Under the pieces are notes generated by a model, which saw only the letters and a program-made list of their open reading frames with translations, was not told where the DNA came from and ran no database searches. Of a stretch of 56,918 nucleotides of DNA, positions 9,155-16,839 are shown piece by piece. The stretch comes from CAZCZU01 sp964503475 (GTDB lineage: Bacteria > Pseudomonadota > Zetaproteobacteria > Mariprofundales > Mariprofundaceae), in assembly GCA_964503475.1 (NCBI GenBank), contig CAZCZU010000014.1, forward strand, positions 1 to 56,918. The letters are read 5' to 3'. Position 1 is the stretch's first letter. Every line of letters starts with the position of its first letter. The position numbers were made by a program, and so were the translations under genes.

Positions 9155-9664
9155 ATGAAGAACCTGTTCGAGAAGCTGTTGTGGAATTCTCGCTTTATCG
9201 TGCTGCTGGCGGTCGCCTCATCGATTGTCGGCATGTTGCTGCTGTTTCTGCTTTCGGCAGCCGATATGGCGCATCTGGCCTGGGAGTATATCCAGATCAG
9301 CTTCATGGGACATGAGGTTGAAGATTTCCACGTCAAGGCAGTCAGCCACATTATCACGGCGGTCGATGACTTCCTGCTGGCGACGGTTCTGCTTATCTTC
9401 GCCCTGGGGCTGTATGAGCTCTTTATCGACGATATAGGCGCGGCACACAGCGATGATCGTGCCAATAATATCCTGCTGATTTCCAGTCTGGATGACCTGA
9501 AGGATCGTCTGGGCAAGGTGATTTTGATGATCCTGATCGTCGCCTTCTTCAAGAATGTGCTCTATGTGAAGTTCGATGATCCACTCAATATCCTCTACAT
9601 GGGTGCAGGCATCCTGCTGGTGTCGCTGGCCAGCTACTTCAGCCACAAGGGGAGCAAGCATTAG
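9155..9664 (+). CDS. yqhA: YqhA / UPF0114 family membrane protein
   Basis: This 169-residue protein starts MKNLFEKLLWNSRFIVLLAV, the typical opening of the UPF0114 family, and has about four hydrophobic segments. The conserved ALGLYELFIDD stretch is present in the middle and the family's SLDDLKDRLGKVI region follows. GGAGG lies just upstream of the ATG. The function of the family is not established; an inner-membrane location is clear. The next gene, a potassium channel, begins at or just before its stop codon, so the two may be functionally linked. Confidence 0.85.
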   Translation: MKNLFEKLLWNSRFIVLLAVASSIVGMLLLFLLSAADMAHLAWEYIQISFMGHEVEDFHVKAVSHIITAVDDFLLATVLLIFALGLYELFIDDIGAAHSDDRANNILLISSLDDLKDRLGKVILMILIVAFFKNVLYVKFDDPLNILYMGAGILLVSLASYFSHKGSKH

Positions 9665-10328
9665 CCGGGAGGTACACCCGGGTCGCGAAGGGCAGCGGCG
9701 GCTGCTCGACGCGCTGCTTCTGATCCTGACCATCGCGGCCATTGTCCTCTCGCTTTGGGACCGGGCCACCGATTGGCTGGGGCTGACGGTTCTGTCGCTG
9801 TTTATGCTCTGTTTTCTGCTGCGCTGGCGTATTGCCGCCGATCGCGGTGCCTTCCTGAAAGCCAACTGGCTCGATGTGGCGCTGGTCGTGCTGCTCGCCT
9901 CGCCGCTGCTGCGTATTTTTACCCTGATGCGCGTGGCGCCATTGCTGCGCATCGGCACGATGATCCGTGCCAATCGCCGCCATCTGATCCGGCTGGTGGT
10001 GATCTCCCAAGAGAGTTTTCCGGCTGCCATGTCCGTGCTCTTTGCCGTGGTGTTCGTCTTCGGAATCTCTGCCTGGCTGCTGGAGCACGGGCATAACCCC
10101 GCCTTTGCGCACGTCAGCGATGGCCTCTGGTGGGCCTTCGCCACGCTGACAACGGTCGGCTACGGCGATGTCTATCCGGTGACCGATGGCGGCCGTATCG
10201 TGGCCGTGTTTACGATGATCTTCGGCATTACGGTCTATTCGCTGATGATCGCCAATATCACCCTGTTTGTGCAGCGCATCGGCTCACGCCACGGCGACAA
10301 GGCTCCCCGGCCCGACGACGAAGCCTAG
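9660..10328 (+). CDS. Two-pore-helix potassium channel protein
   Basis: This protein of about 222 residues has an N-terminal set of hydrophobic helices and a C-terminal pore module. The potassium selectivity filter TVGYGD sits in TLTTVGYGDVYPVTDGGR, preceded by an aromatic pore helix (LWWAFA). Helices before the pore include an Arg-containing segment (LFTLMRVAPLLRIG style), as in voltage-sensor-like channels. The start is uncertain. No ATG, GTG or TTG lies between the YqhA stop and the first helix, so either translation starts upstream in the overlap (ATG 9576 or GTG 9603) or at a rare ATT at 9660 with AAGGGGAGC upstream. The end is convergent with the RDD gene: both stop codons share one CTAG. 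Confidence 0.85.
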   Translation: MSREVHPGREGQRRLLDALLLILTIAAIVLSLWDRATDWLGLTVLSLFMLCFLLRWRIAADRGAFLKANWLDVALVVLLASPLLRIFTLMRVAPLLRIGTMIRANRRHLIRLVVISQESFPAAMSVLFAVVFVFGISAWLLEHGHNPAFAHVSDGLWWAFATLTTVGYGDVYPVTDGGRIVAVFTMIFGITVYSLMIANITLFVQRIGSRHGDKAPRPDDEA

Positions 10329-10840
10329 TCGGCCTTTTCCATGACGTAAAAGACGTTGGTGCCGGCCATCAGGTCGTGCAGCGGCTGGTGACGCGGGGTG
10401 AGCAGCATCAGGATCATGCTCACGGCCGGCAGGGCCGAGGCGACCACGAACATCCCATGATAGACGTTACCGGCGGCGACATAGAGTGCCGTGGCGCCCA
10501 GCGAGATCCAGGTGACGCTGAGGGCAACGAAGCGAAGTGTGGCCGCCACCAGCGATAGCGGGTCGCCGCTCTCGGCCATGACGACACGCAGCTTCCAGGG
10601 GCGCATGCCGGTGGTTGCACCACCGCGTACCCAGAAGCCGACGAAGTAGGCATAGGCGATGGTGGTGAACAGCAGCACCTTCAGCCAGTGCGCTACGGGG
10701 CCGGTTTTCTGTTCGATGATGGTGATCGGCACAAAGACCAGGAATGCCAGCGCGAAGAGGATGGCCAGGTCGTAGAGAGCCGCGAATGAACGGATAATTA
10801 TGCCGACCTGTTTCGCCTTAGGCCTTGCTGTTTCAGCCAT
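10325..10840 (-). CDS. RDD family membrane protein
   Basis: This 171-residue protein has the RDD domain layout: a first helix near residues 15-40 with aspartate (LYDLAILFALAFL), a second helix, then the GATTGMRPWKLRVV motif and two further helices. I chose the ATG whose complement is 10838-10840; it overlaps the end of the upstream permease gene by 43 bp, and the longer frame would lie entirely inside that permease. RDD proteins are small membrane proteins of mostly unknown role, some tied to ion exchange. It is the last gene of the minus-strand group with the metal transporter. Confidence 0.8.
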   Translation of the reverse strand: MAETARPKAKQVGIIIRSFAALYDLAILFALAFLVFVPITIIEQKTGPVAHWLKVLLFTTIAYAYFVGFWVRGGATTGMRPWKLRVVMAESGDPLSLVAATLRFVALSVTWISLGATALYVAAGNVYHGMFVVASALPAVSMILMLLTPRHQPLHDLMAGTNVFYVMEKAD

Positions 10841-11637
10841 GATCCCCCCCAGCTTGCAATGAATAACAGACACAGTACCAGTACCACGGTAGCGCCCGAT
10901 GGCCAGTCCTCGCGATAGGAGAGGAGCAGGCCTCCGAGTGTGCCGGTGACGGCGAACCCTATACTGAGCAGCCACAGGCTTGCCAGTGATCGTCCCCAGA
11001 ACCAGGCGCAGGCGGCCGGCAACACCATCAGGCCGGTGGTCAGTACAATGCCGGCCAGCTTGACGCACATGATCACAGCCAGCCCCGTCGCCCCATAGAG
11101 CAGAAGCCGCAGCGGACCGACAGGTACGCCGGAGGCTTCGGCCGTGACGGCATCAAAGGCGATACTCCACCAGCTGCGCGCTGCCAGCAGCAACAGTACC
11201 AGAATGATGGCACCGATCAGGCAGAGCCAGTGCCACTCATCGGGTGAGACGGTGAGAATATTGCCGAACAGCAGTCCGAACAGGTCCACCTCATACTGGC
11301 TGGCACGTGAAATCAGCACCACGCCCAGTGCCATGGAGCCGGCAAAGAGCAGGCCGGTGCCGGTATCCTCGGAGATGCCGCGGCTCTTGGGCATCGAGGC
11401 AAGCAGCAGGGCCACAATGATTGCCGTTACGGTGGCCGTCGGCAGCAGCGGCAGCGACAGGGCGACGGCCAGGCCGAGTCCTGCCAGTGAAGCATGCGAA
11501 ACACCGACGGTCAGAAACGAGAGGCGATAGGCCAGCACCATGACCGACATCGAGGAGGCGACGACGGCGATCAGCAGCGATGGCGGCAGCGCACCCTGCA
11601 TCACCGGGCTGGCAAGAAAGTCGTGCAGCAGATTCAT
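10798..11637 (-). CDS. znuB: Zinc/manganese ABC transporter permease (ZnuB-like)
   Basis: This 279-residue integral membrane protein of the ABC-3 family has about eight hydrophobic segments. Family features include GVSHASLAGLGLA near residue 45 and GILEDTGTG-type residues (RGISEDTGTGLLFA) near 87. It forms the channel of a metal importer with the ATPase and binding protein encoded just upstream on the same strand. The start overlaps the ATPase stop by four bases (ATGA). Zinc is the best guess from the family, but manganese or iron relatives look similar. Confidence 0.85.
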   Translation of the reverse strand: MNLLHDFLASPVMQGALPPSLLIAVVASSMSVMVLAYRLSFLTVGVSHASLAGLGLAVALSLPLLPTATVTAIIVALLLASMPKSRGISEDTGTGLLFAGSMALGVVLISRASQYEVDLFGLLFGNILTVSPDEWHWLCLIGAIILVLLLLAARSWWSIAFDAVTAEASGVPVGPLRLLLYGATGLAVIMCVKLAGIVLTTGLMVLPAACAWFWGRSLASLWLLSIGFAVTGTLGGLLLSYREDWPSGATVVLVLCLLFIASWGGSWLKQQGLRRNRSA

Positions 11638-12425
11638 GCATGCCCCTTATCGTTCGGATGGCAGCCGATGCAGGCGGCATCGTGGGCGATGACATGTATA
11701 TGGTCGCCGTACATGGCGTGCCAGATATCTTCGGGAATCTGTTCGCCCTTCATGGCGTGGTGATGGATGCGCTTGTTCAGGCAGGCCACCGAATCGACAA
11801 AGGAGGAGATGGCAGCAATGTCATGCTCGACCATCACCACACCGATCTTCAGCTCATCGCACAACTCGCGTAGCAGCCGGTAGAGATGGTCCTGGCTGCG
11901 GGAATCGAGTGCGGCGGAGGGTTCGTCCAGCAGCAACAGCTGCGGCTGGCGTACCAGGGCCCGGGCCAGGCGTACGCGCTGGCGCTGGCCGCCGGAGAGG
12001 TGGCGAAAATCGCGTTCGGCCAGTTCCTCCATCTCGACCCGTTCCAGTGCCTGCATGATGCGGCTTCCGGCTCCGATCGGGCGCCAGAGCGGGGCGGCGT
12101 ATTCGCTCAGCCCCATGGCCACCACATCGCGAACCCGGAGCGGCATGCGAGGCTGGTGATCGTGCAGCTGGTGCAGGAAACCGACCTTTTTCAGCAGCCG
12201 GTGGCGGTTCATGCGATTCAGGCATTCGCCGAACAGGTGCACATGCCCGTGGTCGGGCATGATCAGGCCTGCGAGTAGCGACAGCAGCGTACTTTTGCCG
12301 GCCCCGTTGGGGCCGACGATGCCGAGGAAGTGCCCGGCTTCGACCTCCAGCGAAATGTGGTCGAGAATCGGGGCCCTTTCGGGACCGAAGCTGACCTCGC
12401 TCAGGCTCAGTAGCGCTGGTGTCAT
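11634..12425 (-). CDS. znuC: Zinc/manganese ABC transporter ATP-binding protein (ZnuC-like)
   Basis: This 263-residue ATPase has Walker A GPNGAGKS at about residues 38-45, signature LSGGQRQRVRLARAL, Walker B LLLLDEP and the switch histidine in VEHD. The start at 12425 is supported by an ATGA overlap with the binding-protein stop; an in-frame extension upstream lies inside the other gene. The last 40 residues include two His-rich spots (RIHHHAMKG and YGDHIHVIAHD), in keeping with metal handling. It energises import through the permease encoded next. Confidence 0.88.
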   Translation of the reverse strand: MTPALLSLSEVSFGPERAPILDHISLEVEAGHFLGIVGPNGAGKSTLLSLLAGLIMPDHGHVHLFGECLNRMNRHRLLKKVGFLHQLHDHQPRMPLRVRDVVAMGLSEYAAPLWRPIGAGSRIMQALERVEMEELAERDFRHLSGGQRQRVRLARALVRQPQLLLLDEPSAALDSRSQDHLYRLLRELCDELKIGVVMVEHDIAAISSFVDSVACLNKRIHHHAMKGEQIPEDIWHAMYGDHIHVIAHDAACIGCHPNDKGHA

Positions 12426-13294
12426 GGCTTGAATGTGCGCAGGCGCTCGAGGTTTTGTTGCATCAGCGCCTGCCAGGAGTCGCCGCACTGCCCCAGGGCA
12501 TCGAGGTAGAGAATCGTTTTGCCGCTTTGCCGGGCCAGCCACTCCAGTGAACGGTTGCTGTGGCGGGTGTCGCCGAGTAGCAGGGCATCCGGGTGGGCCT
12601 TAAGTGCTTCCAGCGCATGCTCGAGCAGATGCGGGCCGCCTTCATGTCCGTGCTGGTGCTTTTCGAGCACGGCATGTACGGGGACGCCGTAGCTGCTCAG
12701 CAGGTGCTGCCAGGCAGGGTGCTGGACAATGACGCCTCTGCTTTTCAGCGGTGCCAGTGCCTGTTTCCAGGCGCGATCCATGGCGGTGACCGTTGCCAGT
12801 GCTTCGTCCAGTTGCATCGCCTGCTTGCCTGTGACGGCTTCGAGTTCGGCAGCCAGTTGCGGCAGAACATGGCGCACCTCGGCAGGACTGAGCCAGGCAT
12901 GGTCATCCCTGGGCCACAGATCGATGGTTTTGCCCCGGGTCGGCAGACGCGGCCAGCCGCCATCGTCGCGTGAGGCCCGGATCAGGAGGCGGGCTCCCTG
13001 CAGGGTCTCGACCTGCCTCGGGCTTAACTGGAAATGGTGCGGATCGGCATTGGCCGGCAGCAGGCAGGCCGGCCTGCTTTCGGGTTGCAGCAGTTGCACC
13101 AGTCCGGCAAGCGGCGGCAGCGTTGCCATGATTTCGGCGGCCCGGGCCGACAGGGGCGACAGCATCAGGATGCAGAGCAATCCGATCCGTGCTCCCGAAA
13201 TGGGTGATGGTCGATTTTTTGTCCGGTAATCTTTACTCTTGCCGGTGCAGGCAAGGGAGTTGTCGCCAAACGGCAAATGGGTGGATGTGTGCAT
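12422..13294 (-). CDS. znuA: Zinc ABC transporter substrate-binding protein (ZnuA-like)
   Basis: This 290-residue protein has a hydrophobic signal segment at about residues 37-51 ending in ARAA, after a long N-terminal tail; a start nearer the signal is possible. Ligand-type residues of cluster A-I metal-binding proteins are seen: His in NADPHHFQLSP, His in VQHPAWQHL, a His-rich loop (EKHQHGHEGGPH) and Asp in YLDALG. It probably captures zinc in the periplasm for ZnuBC. It is the first gene of the operon and is divergent from the large unidentified gene at 13512. Confidence 0.82.
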   Translation of the reverse strand: MHTSTHLPFGDNSLACTGKSKDYRTKNRPSPISGARIGLLCILMLSPLSARAAEIMATLPPLAGLVQLLQPESRPACLLPANADPHHFQLSPRQVETLQGARLLIRASRDDGGWPRLPTRGKTIDLWPRDDHAWLSPAEVRHVLPQLAAELEAVTGKQAMQLDEALATVTAMDRAWKQALAPLKSRGVIVQHPAWQHLLSSYGVPVHAVLEKHQHGHEGGPHLLEHALEALKAHPDALLLGDTRHSNRSLEWLARQSGKTILYLDALGQCGDSWQALMQQNLERLRTFKP

Positions 13295-13405
13295 GGCGAA
13301 ACTCTACGGCAGTCGCGGGGCGATTGCATCTGCCATGAGGGGATTCTGGAGCGCAGACTGTCGAAGGAGAGGGTGCTGCGGGTCGGAACATAGCCGGGCT
13401 CACAT

Positions 13406-13420
13406 TATCAGACACTGATA
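13406..13420. promoter_or_regulatory. Palindrome between znuA and the divergent gene
   Basis: TATCAG-ACA-CTGATA is a perfect 6-bp inverted repeat with a 3-bp centre, in the AT-rich part of the 217-bp divergent intergenic region. TTTGATAG follows. It could be the operator of a regulator serving one or both genes. It does not fit the known Zur consensus well, so I do not name the regulator. Confidence 0.35.
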
Positions 13421-13511
13421 TGTTTGATAGTTGCCGGCAAGATGGGCGGTCGGGGGCAACCCTCCCGCCACAAGTGGATCAGTCAATGCGTCAGAGCGAG
13501 GGAGAAAGGCC

Positions 13512-15662
13512 ATGCTGTCGCCGGATTATTTCGAGTTTCGATGGAGCTGGTACCGTCCGATTCTGAATCGGGGCGAAGAGCCGTCCGGGCGCTGCAAAGT
13601 CGATGCGCGTCGTTTGCCGGTGCGTATCGCCGGTGAGGATGCCAGCGAATATATTCCTTATGCCATCCACTCCAGTCTGCAGCAGGTGTTCAGTACCTCG
13701 GTGCGCCGACTGCAGGATTATTCGATCCGCTACATGCTCAAGGGCAAGAAGGTATCCGCCCATCAGTTGCCGCAGATGAATCCGGTGGCGCGTGAAATGG
13801 CCAAGCATCTGCGCCAGCGCTATCCGCACCTGCCGCAGAGCCTGCTGCACCACTGGTGCGCCGATGAGCGCGGTGCGCTGGGCATGTTCAAGGCGTGGCA
13901 GGATATGTGGCGTCAGTCCTGGAAACAGGATCAGACCGATGTGGCACCGTGGGTGCCGGCGGTGAATGTGCTGATCCTGCGCCTGATTCGCGAGGCGATT
14001 CAGAGTCTGCCCGACGAGCATGCGGCCCATACCGATCACATCATGGTCAGTATGGTGGGCGGGCTGTACGACTGGGCCCTGCGCGGCTTCCTGCGCCAGC
14101 AGGTCGACGGTGCCGTGGAGGTGACGCGTATCGCCACGTATGAGGCGATGATGATTCCGGTTACCCCCATCGCATTTCTCTATCGTCAGCCAGCCGACTC
14201 GCTGCTTGGCGACGATCGTTACGTGGTGCTTGCCTATGGCCTTGAGGCCGATCTGATTCCGCGCCTGCGCGCCTTGCGCGAGAAGGTGGGTGCCAAGAAC
14301 GAGGCGGGTATCCTGCCGCTGCTGGCCCGCGACCGCATGGGCGAACATTTTCTGAAGCGCAGCTGGATGCGCCTGGCCCTGTGGGACCTGGCCGAGCGTA
14401 CGGGGCAGGGCGTCTGGATGCAGTGGGTGCTCGATGCCAAGAAGCTGGATCAGCTGATGTCGCGGCCCGAGACGCTGCCGGAGCCGGTGGCCAGGCTTCT
14501 GCAGCAGGCTACCGATCATCCGCTGGCAGCCTGGCTGCTGGCACGCCGGGCCGGCAAGAAGGAGAAAGAGGGCAGCGGCCCCTGGCTGCATGATGACCGG
14601 GTACTGATGGCGTTCCGTGTCTTCGAGGAGGACGTTAAGATCGAGGTGGCCCGCCGTAAATACGAAAAGGTATGGATGGATCAGCGTGCCGCTTCCGGCA
14701 GCAAGGGGCGGGGCGGCGAATCGGACAAGCTGCTCGAGGCGGCCTATGAAGAGGGGCGCCTGGTCTATTTCCAGCCCGATCCCGAGAAATCGCTGCACAG
14801 CGGCTCATCGCTTTCGGCCCGCCAGGGCTGCCTGCGCATCGATTGGGCCGATTACCTTTCGTTGATCATGGCCAGGCACGAGCAGGGCCAGGCCTTTGTG
14901 AGCAAGCAGTTGTTGCCGGGTGTGCTGGCCCGTATCGAGCAGCAGCCCGAAGTGTTCATGGATGACCTCTCCGCCGGGGGATGCACCCTGCGCGGCACGG
15001 TTGCACCGCTGGTGGCCTTTGGCATGGCGATCCGCACCATGCTGGCCGAATGGCTGCAGGAGCTGCAAGGCGAGGGCGACTCAGCCATGGCGCTGGCCCT
15101 GCCGATGTGCATGACCCTGGTCGGCGACTGGTCCTTCGTCCGTTTTGAAGACAAGAAGCAGGGTAATTTCAATCTGGCCATCGGCCCGGCGGTGGCTCAG
15201 GCCCATGCCGGCGTTTCGCACGATTGCGGAGCGGCACGCCTGATGGCCGAGCAGGACAAGCAGGAGAAGGTGCAGCCGCTGGGTGGGGTACACCTGATCC
15301 CGTTCCAGATCGCCTCGGGGCGTGGGGGCATCACGCTGCATAATCAGGGTTTTGCCCTTTCCGGTGCCGTGGTCAGCGAACTGACCTCCGCACTCAGGCA
15401 CCGGGCCAAGGTGCGCGAGCACCGACTGCCGCGAGATCTGGTTCAGGCCACGCTTTCCGGTTATCGCCTGCCGCAGGGGGAGTTCGATCTGCTGCAGATC
15501 GAACCGAACGGTGATGACGAGAAGCAGATGCTGCTGTTCAAGGCGGGCAGGGCATGCCTGGCCAATGTCGATGTCGAGCTTTACGAGATGCTCGTTCCCG
15601 ATTCGCCCGTCTATCGCAAAATTCTCAACGACGGCCTGCCGCGTTGGTCGAAAAAGGGCTGA
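13512..15662 (+). CDS. Large protein of unknown function (716 aa)
   Basis: I do not recognise this soluble protein. No signal peptide or membrane helix is evident. I chose the ATG at 13512 because GGGAGAAAGG lies just upstream; the frame is open back to 13431. It is rich in Arg, Gln and Trp in the first 400 residues. A basic/acidic stretch follows around residues 360-450 (ARRAGKKEKEGSG and a RKYEKVWMDQR segment). The C-terminal third contains GNFNLAIGPAVAQAHAG and later GGITLHNQGFALSGAVV. These remind me loosely of degenerate class III nucleotide-cyclase-like domains, but I cannot identify catalytic residues. It is divergent from znuA and 18 bp upstream of tilS. Confidence 0.75.
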   Translation: MLSPDYFEFRWSWYRPILNRGEEPSGRCKVDARRLPVRIAGEDASEYIPYAIHSSLQQVFSTSVRRLQDYSIRYMLKGKKVSAHQLPQMNPVAREMAKHLRQRYPHLPQSLLHHWCADERGALGMFKAWQDMWRQSWKQDQTDVAPWVPAVNVLILRLIREAIQSLPDEHAAHTDHIMVSMVGGLYDWALRGFLRQQVDGAVEVTRIATYEAMMIPVTPIAFLYRQPADSLLGDDRYVVLAYGLEADLIPRLRALREKVGAKNEAGILPLLARDRMGEHFLKRSWMRLALWDLAERTGQGVWMQWVLDAKKLDQLMSRPETLPEPVARLLQQATDHPLAAWLLARRAGKKEKEGSGPWLHDDRVLMAFRVFEEDVKIEVARRKYEKVWMDQRAASGSKGRGGESDKLLEAAYEEGRLVYFQPDPEKSLHSGSSLSARQGCLRIDWADYLSLIMARHEQGQAFVSKQLLPGVLARIEQQPEVFMDDLSAGGCTLRGTVAPLVAFGMAIRTMLAEWLQELQGEGDSAMALALPMCMTLVGDWSFVRFEDKKQGNFNLAIGPAVAQAHAGVSHDCGAARLMAEQDKQEKVQPLGGVHLIPFQIASGRGGITLHNQGFALSGAVVSELTSALRHRAKVREHRLPRDLVQATLSGYRLPQGEFDLLQIEPNGDDEKQMLLFKAGRACLANVDVELYEMLVPDSPVYRKILNDGLPRWSKKG

Positions 15663-15680
15663 TCGCTCCCTGAACCTGTT

Positions 15681-16652
15681 TTGACATTGCCTTCGTTGCC
15701 TGCTGCCCGTGGCTGGCTGAACGACTCGGATCTTGCCGGGAAGCTGCCGCCGCGTCTGGCGGTCGGCTGGTCCGGCGGTGCCGATTCCACCGCCCTGCTG
15801 CTGGCCCTGAAACAGGCAGGTTTTGATGTGCAGGCCTGGCACGTCGACCATGGCTGGCATGACGCGTCGGCCAGGGAGACGAGCTTGCTGGCTGAGCGGG
15901 CCAGGGCCTGGGATGTGCCGTTTGTGCATGCATCGCTGAGTGAGAGGCCGGATACCAATCGAGAGGCGCAAGCCCGTCAGGGGCGTTACCGGCTGTTTGC
16001 CCGCTTTGCTGCCGGGCAGGGGGTTGATGCACTCTGCCTGGGGCACCATCTGGATGACCAGGCGGAGACGGTCTGCATGCGCATGCTGCAGGGTGGTGGG
16101 GTTTACGGTTGCCGCGGCATGGCCCCGGTGAGGAGGATGGCTGGTCTGACGCTCTACCGGCCGTTGCTGCATCTCCGCCGAGCGACGCTTCGACAGGCAC
16201 TTGTCGCTGCCGGAGTGACATGGCTGGAGGATGCGAGCAATGCCGATGCCAGCCTGTGGCGTAATCATATCCGTCATCACCTTTTTCCGGCCATGCAGGG
16301 GGCGGGTTCGGAGCCGGCCGCGCTTTTTCTGCGCTGGCAGCGCCAGGCCATGCGGCTGGCGGATACCATCGATGCAGGCTTGCGCGATCTGCATCCCGAG
16401 GCGGATGAGGCCGGATACAGCATTCCCTGGTCTGAATGGGCGTCGTTGCCGTTGCCGATGCGCATGCAGGCCGTGCAGCGGCTGATGGCGACGCTGTTCG
16501 GCGAGGGGCATGTGCTGGGGCGCCGGCATCTGGAACTGATTGAGCGGTGGCGCGTACATGGCGGCCACGGCGGGCTTGATCTGAGCCGCTGCCGCCTCAG
16601 TCGCCGGGATGGGCGCTTGCATCTTGGTGCAAGCCTTGCGACCCTTCGCTGA
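15681..16652 (+). CDS. tilS: tRNA(Ile)-lysidine synthase
   Basis: This 323-residue protein modifies C34 of the tRNA-Ile that reads AUA, using ATP and lysine. The PP-loop SGGADST is at about residues 30-36, followed by HVDHGWH and the LGHHLDDQAET motif. It is shorter than the E. coli enzyme (about 430 residues) and seems to have a reduced C-terminal region, as in many other bacteria. The start is a TTG at 15681; no ATG precedes the PP-loop in frame. It leads into ftsH and folP, an order seen in other bacteria. Confidence 0.88.
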   Translation: MTLPSLPAARGWLNDSDLAGKLPPRLAVGWSGGADSTALLLALKQAGFDVQAWHVDHGWHDASARETSLLAERARAWDVPFVHASLSERPDTNREAQARQGRYRLFARFAAGQGVDALCLGHHLDDQAETVCMRMLQGGGVYGCRGMAPVRRMAGLTLYRPLLHLRRATLRQALVAAGVTWLEDASNADASLWRNHIRHHLFPAMQGAGSEPAALFLRWQRQAMRLADTIDAGLRDLHPEADEAGYSIPWSEWASLPLPMRMQAVQRLMATLFGEGHVLGRRHLELIERWRVHGGHGGLDLSRCRLSRRDGRLHLGASLATLR

Positions 16653-16839
16653 GTGTCTTGTTTTCATGCAACCTTCATTCGCCTGCCGGATACTGCTTTG
16701 ATGAAAACTGCGGTCGTGTGGCCTGCTTTGCAGAGCTCCGGCCCACGGTGCTGTGGGGCACCGATCCACGCGTCGGGCGTGGGATATCCCGAATTTGTCA
16801 GGGGTTCCCTTGCCGGAAACGCTGTTAGAGGTTTGCTAA

